From: Hyphomonas sp. Mor2
Lineage (GTDB): Bacteria; Pseudomonadota; Alphaproteobacteria; Caulobacterales; Hyphomonadaceae
Assembly (NCBI RefSeq): GCF_001854405.1
Contig: NZ_CP017718.1
Span: forward strand, 186,001 to 250,000
Reading direction: 5' to 3'
Length of the DNA stretch: 64,000 nucleotides
Part shown: piece by piece, positions 16,330 to 24,377 of the stretch
Layout: the number at the start of each line of letters is the position of its first letter
Numbering within the stretch: position 1 is the first letter of the stretch
The notes under the pieces: generated by a model
Databases searched by the model: none
The model's input: the letters and a program-made list of their open reading frames with translations, nothing else
Told to the model about the DNA's origin: nothing
Made by a program: the position numbers and the translations under genes

Positions 16330-16964
16330 TAAAGTGTCACCCCTTCTTTGGGCATGGCATGGCCGATGGAGAGGGCGCCTTCGACGCGGCTCACCCAGCG
16401 TTCAACATTTGGAAACTCGGCGACATCAAACCCGCCTTCATGCGCGACGCGGGTATAGGCGACGAGCGCAATATCGGCGCAGGTCAGGGTCTCGCCGACC
16501 AGCCAATCGGTCCAGGTCAGCTGCATGTTCATCACACCCAGCGCCCGGCGGCCTTTGACCATCAATTGCGGATCGATCTCATCATCCGGCAGTTTCAGAT
16601 AGTGTTTCTTGAACCGGCGCACGGCGATGGAGGTCTCGTGGGAATATTGTTCCCAGAACAGCCAGCTATTCATCTGCGCGCGCTCGAACGCGCTTTCCGG
16701 AATGAGGTCTGACCCTTCCGCCAGATACAGCATGATCGCGTTCGATTGCGGCAAGACCCGGCCATCGGGCCAGCGCGCAATCGGCACCTGTCCAACCGGG
16801 TTCAGTGCCAGGAACTCTTCAGACTGGGTGCCCCCGTTCAGAATATCCACCTCGACCCAGTCATGATCGATATCGAGATAATCCGCGGTCCAGCGCGGCT
16901 TCTGGCAATTGCCGGAAATACTGTCGCCATAGAGCGTGAGCTTGGTGATCTCGCGGCGCGGCAT
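16329..16964 (-). CDS. Glutathione S-transferase-like protein within the sulfate operon
   Basis: The 211-residue product has a thioredoxin-fold N domain (LTLYGDSISGNCQKPRW, NPVGQVPIARW, LPQSNAIMLYLAEG) and an all-helical C domain ending FPNVERWVSRVEGAL. This is the normal GST layout. The active-site region SGNC offers Ser or Cys as the thiol-interacting residue. It overlaps its neighbours by one base on each side, so it is a true operon member. The usual alphaproteobacterial order has DUF2849 next to cysI, so this is an inserted gene. A glutathione-linked sulfur step is inference. Confidence 0.9.
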   Translation of the reverse strand: MPRREITKLTLYGDSISGNCQKPRWTADYLDIDHDWVEVDILNGGTQSEEFLALNPVGQVPIARWPDGRVLPQSNAIMLYLAEGSDLIPESAFERAQMNSWLFWEQYSHETSIAVRRFKKHYLKLPDDEIDPQLMVKGRRALGVMNMQLTWTDWLVGETLTCADIALVAYTRVAHEGGFDVAEFPNVERWVSRVEGALSIGHAMPKEGVTL

Positions 16965-17269
16965 CAGATGATCACTCCATAGGGCACAGTCGGGCCATTG
17001 GCACGGATGCTTTCGCGCAGGGTCTCGCGTCCGGCGACTTTGCCGTCTTCGGTGACTTCCATGAAGTAGGGATCAGTGATCTCGCCTTCCTGGCTTTGCG
17101 CTTTCGCCAATGCTGCCTCTGCAGCATCGCCGGTAAACACACCAATCTCGCTGGCATCCTGTGTCCATGTGAGATCTGCTCGTAGCCAGACCACATTGCC
17201 GGATGCGGTTTCCCAGGCGGTGACCGTTTTCGGGGTTTCCGGTTTCAGTTTCGGGCGCACGGATGTCAT
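16964..17269 (-). CDS. DUF2849 family protein
   Basis: This small 101-residue protein matches DUF2849 (TAWETASGNVVWLRADLTW, DPYFMEVTEDGKVAGRETLRE, VPYGVI). The family occurs almost only beside siroheme synthase and sulfite reductase in alphaproteobacteria, and its function is unknown. It overlaps the end of cysG by 4 bp and abuts the GST-like gene, so translation is probably coupled along the operon. Confidence 0.9.
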   Translation of the reverse strand: MTSVRPKLKPETPKTVTAWETASGNVVWLRADLTWTQDASEIGVFTGDAAEAALAKAQSQEGEITDPYFMEVTEDGKVAGRETLRESIRANGPTVPYGVII

Positions 17270-18669
17270 GCAGCAGCCTCCGATGAGAGTTGAGCCAGGG
17301 CTTCGGCCGGGATCGCGCTGACCTCGCCAATGACAAGTAGCGCCGGCCCCTTGATGCCCGCGCGGGTGATCAGGTGTGGCAGCTCGGCCAGCGTCCCGAA
17401 GACCCGGATTTCGTTGGCGCGGGTGCCATTCTCGATCACCGCGACTGGGGTCGAGCTGGCGCGCCCGGCATGGATGAGTTTTTCTGAAATCGTTGGCGCA
17501 GTTCCAACGCCCATGAATACGACCACGGTTTGCGCGGGTTTGGCCAGCGCCTCCCAGTCCAGGTCTGGCACGTCGCCTGACTTGGCGTGGCCGGTGACAA
17601 AGGTCAGCGCCTGAGCATGATCGCGATGCGTCAGCGGCAGCCCAGCGGACGCCGCGCAGCCGAGCGCGGACGAGATGCCAGGCACCACAGAGGCTTCAAT
17701 TCCGGCCTCGCGCAGGGCTTCGACTTCTTCGCCGCCGCGACCAAAGATAAACGGATCGCCGCCTTTCAAGCGAACAACGCGTTTGCCTTCGCGGGCGGCC
17801 TCAATCATCAGTTCGTGAATCTGGTCTTGCGGAACGGAGTGATTGGCCTTGGCCTTGCCGACCGAGACGCGGGTCGCATCCCGGCGGACCAGATCCATGA
17901 TCTCGTCGCTCACCAGGCGGTCATGGAAGACAATGTCGGCATTCTGGATCAGGCGGAAGGCTTTCAGGGTGAGGAGTTCCGGATCGCCAGGTCCGGCGCC
18001 GACAATGTGGACCAGCCCAGGTTGATTGGCGGGAGCCGCAATATTCTGAAGCAGCGTTTCCATTGCCTGACGCGCTTCATCAAACTTGCCATCCAGCGCC
18101 AGATCGGCGGGCGCACCATTCAGCGCAGCTTCCCAGAACTGGCGCCGTTTCATGCCATCTTCCAGAACGTCGTAGACACGCGGACGGAAGTCGCGGGCGA
18201 TCTCGGAGAGGGGACCCAAATTTTGCGGCATCAACGCTTCAAGGCTGGTCCGAACGCGTTTCGCAAGAACCGGCGCGGCACCACCAGACCCGACCGCGGC
18301 AACAATTTCGCCGCGCTCGAGGATGCTCGGCACGGTAAAGTCACACTCTTCCGGTTGGTCGACGACATTGATCGGAATGCCATACTCGCGCGCCCAGATG
18401 ATGGATTGCTCGCAATTCTCCTTGGTCCGGCAGGCGACGATGGCGAACTTGGACCGGTCCAGCGCCTGCCCAGCCATATCGCGCGGCGCGATCGTGATTC
18501 GGCCAGCAAACTCTTCTGCAAATCCGGGTTCGATATCGGAGTCGATGACAACGGTGATGTGCAAAGTGGTCTTGGCCAGAAGTCGAACTTTGCGGCGCGC
18601 CTCTTCACCGCCACCAAAAACAGTGACGTGCGCGTCGTCCGTATAGAAAAAGGCCGGGAAGAGCCGCAT
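17266..18669 (-). CDS. cysG: Multifunctional siroheme synthase
   Basis: Makes siroheme for sulfite reductase. Residues 1-~210 form the precorrin-2 dehydrogenase/sirohydrochlorin ferrochelatase module (TVFGGGEEARRKVRLL, VVDQPEECDFTVPS). Residues ~217-467 form uroporphyrinogen-III methyltransferase (HIVGAGPGDPELLTLKA, VVRLKGGDPFIFGRGGEE, VVPGISSALG, VTGH). The 467-residue length is normal. As first gene of the six-gene operon, it has a good sigma70-type promoter ~80 bp upstream, overlapped by a LysR-type dyad. Confidence 0.95.
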   Translation of the reverse strand: MRLFPAFFYTDDAHVTVFGGGEEARRKVRLLAKTTLHITVVIDSDIEPGFAEEFAGRITIAPRDMAGQALDRSKFAIVACRTKENCEQSIIWAREYGIPINVVDQPEECDFTVPSILERGEIVAAVGSGGAAPVLAKRVRTSLEALMPQNLGPLSEIARDFRPRVYDVLEDGMKRRQFWEAALNGAPADLALDGKFDEARQAMETLLQNIAAPANQPGLVHIVGAGPGDPELLTLKAFRLIQNADIVFHDRLVSDEIMDLVRRDATRVSVGKAKANHSVPQDQIHELMIEAAREGKRVVRLKGGDPFIFGRGGEEVEALREAGIEASVVPGISSALGCAASAGLPLTHRDHAQALTFVTGHAKSGDVPDLDWEALAKPAQTVVVFMGVGTAPTISEKLIHAGRASSTPVAVIENGTRANEIRVFGTLAELPHLITRAGIKGPALLVIGEVSAIPAEALAQLSSEAAA

Positions 18670-18746
18670 GGGTTGGTTTTTCCGTTTGATCGATCTGTGG
18701 CGCAGAAATGAGTTGACGAGGCGGTTTCGGCAACCGAAAGAGCCTT

Positions 18747-18775
18747 ATTCTATTGTTTAGAGAAACTACAATCAA
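18747..18775 (-). promoter_or_regulatory. Predicted sigma70 promoter of the cysG operon
   Basis: On the minus strand, TTGATT (18770-18775) and TAGAAT (18747-18752) are separated by 17 bp, close to the housekeeping consensus. Transcription would begin near 18740 and leave a leader of about 70 bases before the cysG ATG at 18669. Confidence 0.6.
18752..18772. promoter_or_regulatory. LysR-type dyad inside the cysG promoter
   Basis: ATTGT (18752-18756), eleven bases, ACAAT (18768-18772) is a perfect T-N11-A dyad, the usual LysR-family recognition form. It fills the spacer between the predicted -35 and -10 elements of the cysG operon and lies 26 bp upstream of the divergent lysR-type gene. Binding there should block cysG transcription unless the DNA contacts are rearranged by a co-inducer. 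Confidence 0.6.
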
Positions 18776-18797
18776 AATCTGGTTATAAACTGAGATT

Positions 18798-19733
18798 ATG
18801 TCAGATACGAATGATCGCCTGCCGCCCCTCAATGCCTTGCGCGCGTTTGAAGCCGCCGCCCGACGCCTGTCGTTCACCAAAGCGGCTGATGAGTTGAATG
18901 TCACGCCCGGGGCGATTTCCCAGCATATACGCCAGCTTGAGGACTATGCAGGAACGCCGCTCTTCAAGCGTACCGGTCGCAGCGTGCTGCTGACAGATGC
19001 CGCGCAGGCCGCGCTGCCATTGGTGCGCGAGGCGTTTGATCAGATCGCTGAAGCGGGTCGGATCATGCAGGCGCCCGCCCGAAAGGGACGGGTCATGGTC
19101 AGTTCGGCGCCGAGTTTCGCCGCCAAATGGCTGGCCCCGCGCCTCGACCGGTTTCACAGCGCCAATCCCGGCATCGAAGCGTGGGTCAGCGCCGATAGTG
19201 GCATCACCGACTTCACCACGGCCGACGCCGATTTCGCCATCCGCTATGGGGGCGGGGAGTATGATGGTCTGAAATCAGAAAAACTGCTGGATGAAACCGT
19301 CTTGCCGATCTGCTCTCCACAATTGCTGGAGGGGCCAGACGCAATCCGCAAACCGGCAGACCTCGCCAAACACACACTCATTCATGATGTCAGCGCGGAG
19401 GTCGATCCATCGTGCCCGGACTGGACCAGTTGGCTGCAGGCCAGAGGCGCAGGTGCTGAAGTCGATGGCACACGCGGGCCGCGCTTCAATCAATCCGCCC
19501 TCGCTATCGAGGCGGCTGCGACGGGACGCGGCGTCGTCCTCGCCAAGCGCGCGATCGCGTCGGCAGACATCGCCGCCGGACGCCTGATCGCGCCGTTTGC
19601 GGATGGATCGATCAGCGTGGATTACGGCTACTGGCTGGTCTGGCCGAAAGGCCGCCACCTTTCCGAAGATGTCCGAGCCTTCATCAAATGGGTGAAGGCT
19701 GAGGCTGCCGCGAGCGAGGTGGCGGGCGTTTAG
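18798..19733 (+). CDS. LysR-family transcriptional regulator (GcvA-like)
   Basis: The 311 residues begin with a LysR winged helix-turn-helix (LNALRAFEAAARRLSFTKAADELNVTPGA, residues ~10-65). An effector domain follows with the GcvA-type pattern FxxKWLAPRL and DFAIRYGGGEYDGL. It diverges from the cysG operon with a 128-bp shared region holding a T-N11-A dyad, so it is the natural candidate regulator of sulfate assimilation and of itself. The effector is unknown. It does not look like classical CysB. Confidence 0.92.
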   Translation: MSDTNDRLPPLNALRAFEAAARRLSFTKAADELNVTPGAISQHIRQLEDYAGTPLFKRTGRSVLLTDAAQAALPLVREAFDQIAEAGRIMQAPARKGRVMVSSAPSFAAKWLAPRLDRFHSANPGIEAWVSADSGITDFTTADADFAIRYGGGEYDGLKSEKLLDETVLPICSPQLLEGPDAIRKPADLAKHTLIHDVSAEVDPSCPDWTSWLQARGAGAEVDGTRGPRFNQSALAIEAAATGRGVVLAKRAIASADIAAGRLIAPFADGSISVDYGYWLVWPKGRHLSEDVRAFIKWVKAEAAASEVAGV

Positions 19734-19840
19734 GCCTTCTATTGCGTTCGAGCGGACACAGATCCCGGTGATCCGGACGCGCAATCTTGCTGGATCGAGA
19801 CACCTCCCGCATGATGTGTTCGATAGAGGGAGGAATTGAA

Positions 19841-20458
19841 ATGAAAAAACTAGACCGCACCGCCTTGGTTTGCCTGTCGTCGATAGGGATTATGGCCTGC
19901 GCCTCCTCCAGTTCCGCTGAGGACACGACGAGCGCGGCTGAGCCAAAACCGGCGCTGCTCATTGAGAGGGGCGAAGGGGAGCAAATCGATTTTCCACTTC
20001 ATCCGGTGACCCGGTTGGCGGGCGCGGACTCCAATCTAGCAGGCCTCAGTCTGTTTGAGATCATGGTGCCGGCAAACAGTGCGGGTGCCCCGCCGCACAC
20101 GCACACCCATGAAGACGAATTTTTCTATGTCAGAGAAGGCACGGTCACATTCATGGCGGATGGCGAGCAAAAGACAATCTCTCCTGGCGGGCTGGTCATG
20201 CTGCCAAGGGGAGGCGCGCATGCCATGTGGAACGCTGGCGATGTGGACGCAACTTTGCTCGTCGGAACATCACAGGGCGAGTTCGATGACTTCTTCGATG
20301 CGGTTGCTATGGAGGTGGCCGCCGCAGGCGATTTGGCGCCGCCCGAAATTGGCGCGATTGTCGGTCGCATTGGCGCCGAGCGCGGCATTCTCATCGATAT
20401 GAGCCTCGTCCCTGACGACGTTCGTCCACTGTATGGGATGCCTCCGGAAGAGCAGTAA
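19841..20458 (+). CDS. Cupin-domain lipoprotein
   Basis: The 205-residue product starts with a lipoprotein signal (SIGIMAC, Cys20). A single cupin domain follows with the metal-ligand motif PPHTHTHEDEFFYVREG and the second motif LPRGGAHAMWNAG. A C-terminal ~60-residue helical tail follows. The histidine set suggests bound metal. Start chosen at 19841 because GAGGGAGGA at 19826 precedes it. The reaction is unknown; isomerase, dioxygenase and sensor roles all occur in the fold. Confidence 0.87.
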   Translation: MKKLDRTALVCLSSIGIMACASSSSAEDTTSAAEPKPALLIERGEGEQIDFPLHPVTRLAGADSNLAGLSLFEIMVPANSAGAPPHTHTHEDEFFYVREGTVTFMADGEQKTISPGGLVMLPRGGAHAMWNAGDVDATLLVGTSQGEFDDFFDAVAMEVAAAGDLAPPEIGAIVGRIGAERGILIDMSLVPDDVRPLYGMPPEEQ

Positions 20459-20913
20459 TTCGCGGAGAAAAGGGACCGCTTTGGGTCAGGATGAGACGCT
20501 CGGCTTTGACCGCATCCTACATCCGGCGCTCTGCCCAGCCTGGTCTGGGCATACTCTGCCCGACTTGATCGGGCAGCCCATCACCCACACGTGCAGCGAA
20601 GAACGGGAGCGAAAACACCTCTTCCGACCTCAGCCGCCAGATCTCGTGCTGGGCCCCACGGACAAGCCCGTGGGGAGCGCTTGAAGGGGACCTCAGGTCT
20701 TCAGGCCCTCATCCTGAGCGAAGTCGAAGGATCAAGGGCCGGGCTTCCGGGCGTTTGCATCAAGCCCGCCTCGTCCTTCGACTTCGCTCAGGATGAGGCT
20801 TCAAGTGGGTACCTTGATCTTTACGTCCCCTGCGACGCCGAAAGCAGACCTCACAAAACAACAAAATCGTCAGCTTGTTTGCGCACCCCTGGGCGGGCAT
20901 CCATTGGCGGCTA
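20459..20913. other. 455-bp intergenic region with hairpin cluster
   Basis: Between the convergent cupin and DUF4440-like genes. No convincing coding sequence is seen. It holds four hairpins between 20534 and 20798, described separately, and otherwise unremarkable sequence. Part of it probably terminates transcription from both sides. Confidence 0.6.
20534..20798. repeat. Cluster of four intergenic inverted repeats (REP/BIME-like)
   Basis: Four palindromes occur in 265 bp. They are CCCAG/CTGGG (20534-20549), TGCCCGA/TCGGGCA (20557-20575), CCCCACGG/CCGTGGGG (20654-20675) and a perfect 25-bp pair with a 42-bp loop (20707-20731 and 20774-20798). The last contains the CTTCGACTTCGCTCAGGATGA motif, which I know as a dispersed intergenic repeat in many alphaproteobacterial genomes. 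None has a T-tract. Confidence 0.75.
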
Positions 20914-21381
20914 CTACTCCGCACCTTCGTCGGAATAGGGGGCATCTGCAATTTGGCTGACGCGTGAGAGGATCAACCACTCACCATCATCTTCTTTCAC
21001 CCATGTATCAAACATATCGAAATGCGGCGGCAGCTTACCAACGCCTTCCTGCGCCCAATCCATGCTCCAGGTCACGCGCGCGACGACAATTGGACCCGCC
21101 TCGCTGACAATGTTCACCGAGGTGACGTCTGCGGAAGACGCGCTCATACCTTCCATGCCCAGATACATTTCCTTGCTGATCGGGGGAGCTGTGCCATAGG
21201 CTCTCACAAGCCTGAAGTCTCGATGCATCATGGCGTCCACCGAATCCAGGTCATTCGCGAGAAGCGCCGCCGCCCATGCCTCTTCTTGCGCTAGAATCTG
21301 ACTTTCAGTTGTCACCTCATCCTGGGCGCACGCGGACCCCAGTAACAGGGTAGCAACAAGCACCGTTGAAATCGCCTTCAT
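20914..21381 (-). CDS. Exported DUF4440 / NTF2-like protein
   Basis: The 155-residue product starts with a lipoprotein-like or Sec signal (VATLLLGSACAQ) and then an NTF2-type domain: ILAQEEAWAAALLANDLDSVDAMMHRDFRLV, a central strand region and WLILSRVSQIAD at the end. No catalytic residues can be assigned. The ATG at 21381 is preferred over the one at 21393, because GGAGG lies 5 bp before it and the signal peptide then begins with MKAIS. Confidence 0.82.
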   Translation of the reverse strand: MKAISTVLVATLLLGSACAQDEVTTESQILAQEEAWAAALLANDLDSVDAMMHRDFRLVRAYGTAPPISKEMYLGMEGMSASSADVTSVNIVSEAGPIVVARVTWSMDWAQEGVGKLPPHFDMFDTWVKEDDGEWLILSRVSQIADAPYSDEGAE

Positions 21382-21491
21382 CAATCCCTCCATTCGTTTC
21401 GATAATCTCCCAGCAAGGTCCTCATAGCACAGAAGTACTTTTTCGGGGTGCCATGGAATTCGAGGTTCGTTTTGACCCCGAACGTAGACAC

Positions 21492-21523
21492 AAAAAAGCC
21501 CGTAGCGAATACGCTACGGGCTT
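21492..21523 (-). terminator. Rho-independent terminator of tig
   Basis: On the minus strand a 12-bp stem (AAGCCCGTAGCG with CGCTACGGGCTT, 21496-21523) closes a 4-base loop and is followed by a run of six Ts. It lies 30 bp past the trigger-factor stop codon. Confidence 0.93.
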
Positions 21524-21553
21524 ATCGGATTTCTGAAAGGAGCGGCTGACCCG

Positions 21554-22888
21554 CTACTCTTCGTCTTCTTTCAGCAGGTCTTCCTTCGATACCGTTTCTT
21601 CCTTGACCTTGGCGGTGTCGAGGATGTGGTCGACGACCTTATCTTCATAGATCGGGGCGCGCAGCTGGGCCATCGCGTTTGGATCTTTCTGGAAGAATTC
21701 GATGACCTGGCGTTCCTGGCCGGGGAAGTTGCGGGCTTCACGGATCAGCGCCTGCTGGACTTCCTGCTCATCGATCTGAATGTCGGCCACGCGGCCAATT
21801 TCAGCCAGAACCAGTCCGAGGCGAACGCGGCGCTCGGCAATCTTGCCGTATTCTTCCTTCAGGTCGTCTTCAGACTTGCCCTTGTCTTCTTCCGGTGTGC
21901 GACCGGCATCCATTTCAGCCTGAACCTGCTGCCAGATCTGATTGAACTCCTGCTCAACCATTTTCGGCGGCAGATCGAAATCGTGCTTTTCGTCCAGAAC
22001 GTCGAGCAGGCCCCGTTTAGCCTTCGCACGAGAGGCACCATCAAACTCGTTCTTGATTTGCTCGGAGACGAGCTCTTTCAGCTTTTCGAGGCTTTCAAGG
22101 CCGAGGCCTGTGGCAAACTCTTCGTCGAGTTCCGGCGTTTTCGGCGCGCGAACTTCGTGCACCATTACTTCAAACACAGCCTCTTTTCCTGCGAGGTGCT
22201 CGGCTTGATATTGCTCGGGGAAGGTCACTTCGACCTCTTTCTCATCGCCGGCTTTGACACCGATCAGCTGATCTTCAAAGCCAGGAATGAAGGAGTTGGA
22301 TCCGAGCACCAGCGTATGCTCTTCGGCGGCACCGCCTTCAAACGGCTCGCCGTCAAGCTTGCCCAGGAAGTCGATAACGACCGCGTCGTCCTTGCGAGCT
22401 TTCGCCGTCTTGGCACGCTTGTCATATTGCGGGTTGGCTTCAGCGATCTGAGTCAGGCGGGCTTCGATCTCATCATCATTGATTTCCGCGACAGGCTTGG
22501 TCAGGGTCAGCTTCTTGATGTCGACCGGCTCGAACTCAGGCATCACATCAACGGACATTTCATAAGCCAGATCCTCATCCCCTGAGAGGACCTTTTCCAT
22601 GTCGCTTTCCATCTTCATTTCCGGCTGACCGGCAGGGCGCACATCTGCGTCCTCGATGGCTTTCTGGCTGGTCTCCTGAACCAGGGCCTGGACCACTTCG
22701 CCCATAATGTCCTTGCCGAACATTTTCTTGACGTGAGAGGCAGGGACCTTGCCTGGGCGGAAGCCCTTCAGGTTCATTTGCGGGCGGATCTCCTCGATGC
22801 GCTCATCAAAGCGCTTCTGCAGGTCAGCTTTGGCCACGCTCACCTTATACGTGCGGCTCAAACCTTCGATGGTCTCGACGCTTTCCAT
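21554..22888 (-). CDS. tig: Trigger factor, ribosome-associated chaperone
   Basis: Binds ribosomal protein L23 at the exit tunnel and folds nascent chains. It is also a peptidyl-prolyl isomerase. The N-terminal domain carries the ribosome-binding GFRPGKVP. The FKBP-like domain spans ~155-240 (DDAVVIDFLGKLDGEPFEGG), followed by the helical C domain with an acidic tail. The length of 444 is normal. The start at 22888 is preferred because AAGGA lies 9 bp upstream; the ATG at 22897 would sit directly on that site. A strong terminator follows. Confidence 0.95.
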   Translation of the reverse strand: MESVETIEGLSRTYKVSVAKADLQKRFDERIEEIRPQMNLKGFRPGKVPASHVKKMFGKDIMGEVVQALVQETSQKAIEDADVRPAGQPEMKMESDMEKVLSGDEDLAYEMSVDVMPEFEPVDIKKLTLTKPVAEINDDEIEARLTQIAEANPQYDKRAKTAKARKDDAVVIDFLGKLDGEPFEGGAAEEHTLVLGSNSFIPGFEDQLIGVKAGDEKEVEVTFPEQYQAEHLAGKEAVFEVMVHEVRAPKTPELDEEFATGLGLESLEKLKELVSEQIKNEFDGASRAKAKRGLLDVLDEKHDFDLPPKMVEQEFNQIWQQVQAEMDAGRTPEEDKGKSEDDLKEEYGKIAERRVRLGLVLAEIGRVADIQIDEQEVQQALIREARNFPGQERQVIEFFQKDPNAMAQLRAPIYEDKVVDHILDTAKVKEETVSKEDLLKEDEE

Positions 22889-23239
22889 ACTGGTCATTCC
22901 TTATTGCGGGTCGGGCTGGCGTCATGCGCTTGAAACCCGCGCCATTCATTGGCGTTTAGTCGACTGAAACGGCGCTCTATAGGGCAGGCGAATGCTCCTG
23001 TCCACGCCGGGCGCGTGACCTTTTGCAGAGAAACGCGATTCAAACCGAACGCGATTCGGCTAAAGGGGCGCATTCGCCTGCCCGAATACCGAAGACGTTC
23101 CACTTTTTCTGCCTGCGTGGGGGTCAAAACAGGGGTGCTACATTACGCATTCTTTATGTGCTTTGAGACGAGATGAGAATTACGAGATTGGTTCTTTGTG
23201 GTTCGAGCTAACCGTGTCGGATTTTGATCGAGTGGGCGT
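22889..23239. other. 351-bp divergent intergenic region with long inverted repeat
   Basis: Contains the promoters of tig and the aldo/keto reductase. Apart from the 14-bp inverted repeat (22982-23083) and two AACGCGATTC direct repeats within its loop, nothing coding or RNA-like is evident. Confidence 0.55.
22982..23083. repeat. Perfect 14-bp inverted repeat with 74-bp loop
   Basis: GGGCAGGCGAATGC (22982-22995) and its exact complement (23070-23083) flank a loop. The loop holds AACGCGATTC twice (around 23031 and 23048), each with a GATTC methylation-type site. It lies about 95-195 bp upstream of tig. Possible roles are an operator pair or a small mobile palindrome. Confidence 0.6.
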
Positions 23240-24133
23240 ATGATAGAGACAAGGGTCGCAGACCTCCGCAGCCGCTTGAAAGGCCGACTGCCACTAGGCT
23301 TCGGCGTCAGCGGCCCGCTGGCAACCCGTTTGTATTCCGCGCGCGATGTCGAACGTTTGATCGATACGGCTCGGGATCAGGGAGTTTCTATTTTCGACAC
23401 GGCGCCCTCTTATGGCGCGGGTCGGGGCGAGCGTCGGCTTGGCCGGTCGATTGGCAATGATCCCGCCGCCTTTGTGATGACCAAGGCCGGATTGACCTCA
23501 GGAAGGTGGTTGGACCGACAATCAGACTTTGCGCCTGTGAGCATTGTGCAGAGCGTCGAGGCCTCCTTGCGTCGATTGAGGCGGGACCGCATCGATCTGC
23601 TCTGGTTGCATGGCCCGGGTCGCAAGCAGATCAATGACCCTTTGAAGGAAACCCTGACCGAGCTGATCGACGCGGGTAAAGTGGCGGCGATCGGGATCAC
23701 ATCGCGCGACCAACCCGCGTCCGAGTTGGCTGATGCGGCGCCGTTCTCTGCGCTCATGGCGCCGGCTCATGAGCAGAGCTCGTCGCTATCGGGGCGTCCA
23801 TCCAATGCCATTCTGTTTGGGATCGAGTGTCTGAAACATGTTCGGTCTGACCGAGGGTTTCCTCGTCACCGCAGCCATTTGTGGCGTGCGACGCGCACGC
23901 TCCTACGCAAGGACCAACCCATTCGCGGGTCGATTTCCGTCGACGCTGCATTTGGCCATGCGTTCGAAACCGCTGGGTGTGATGTGGTCATAATGACAAC
24001 GTCAAAGTCTTCGAGGATCGAGCAGAACCGAATAATTTGTCAGCGGGTCGTGGAGCGGCGGCGCAATTCTCACAATCAAGCACAGGTCGATCTGGTGCGA
24101 GCATTGCCGGAATCTCAGGGCGCGGTCGTCTAG
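23240..24133 (+). CDS. Aldo/keto reductase family protein
   Basis: The 297-residue product shows an AKR barrel. It has LGFGVSG at the first strand, IFDTAPSYGAGRGERRLG with catalytic Asp and Tyr, Lys in FVMTKAG, His in LLWLHGPG and GKVAAIGITS. The second half is less conserved than usual and the cofactor-binding end (VVIMTTSKSSRIEQN) is atypical, so NADPH use is assumed. The substrate is unknown. It precedes tRNA-Leu on the same strand. Confidence 0.85.
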   Translation: MIETRVADLRSRLKGRLPLGFGVSGPLATRLYSARDVERLIDTARDQGVSIFDTAPSYGAGRGERRLGRSIGNDPAAFVMTKAGLTSGRWLDRQSDFAPVSIVQSVEASLRRLRRDRIDLLWLHGPGRKQINDPLKETLTELIDAGKVAAIGITSRDQPASELADAAPFSALMAPAHEQSSSLSGRPSNAILFGIECLKHVRSDRGFPRHRSHLWRATRTLLRKDQPIRGSISVDAAFGHAFETAGCDVVIMTTSKSSRIEQNRIICQRVVERRRNSHNQAQVDLVRALPESQGAVV

Positions 24134-24230
24134 ATCCAGCCCGCGGTCCAAATCCAATCTTTTACACACAATTGGTTCGACAGGGGTTGAGGCGGCTCAC
24201 AAGCCCCGCTAAATGCCCCGTTCTACTGAT

Positions 24231-24315
24231 GCGGATGTGACGGAATTGGTAGACGTGCCAGATTTAGGTTCTGGTGTCGCAAGGCGTGGAGGTTCGAGTC
24301 CTCTCATCCGCACCA
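24231..24315 (+). tRNA. tRNA-Leu (TAG)
   Basis: An 85-base class II tRNA: acceptor stem GCGGATG with CATCCGC, the D arm, the anticodon loop TTTAGGT giving TAG, a variable arm (TGTCGCAAGGCG), T arm GGTTCGAGTCC and an encoded CCA. It reads leucine CUN codons. Confidence 0.95.
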
Positions 24316-24377
24316 TTCTCAGCTGATTGTATAATATCGGTGATGAGTTCCGCCATGGAATCATCTACACCACTTTC

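Noticed and set aside
17587..18711. Long plus-strand reading frame opposite cysG (374 codons)
   Set aside because: It is the antisense shadow of a well-conserved siroheme synthase, has no family features and would collide with the cysG promoter.
20433..20938. Small frames in the hairpin cluster between the cupin and DUF4440 genes
   Set aside because: They are built from palindromic repeat sequence; no start sites or protein-like composition.
21626..22585. 319-codon plus-strand frame opposite tig
   Set aside because: It mirrors codon structure of trigger factor and is hydrophobic only as a by-product of Glu/Lys-rich codons on the other strand.
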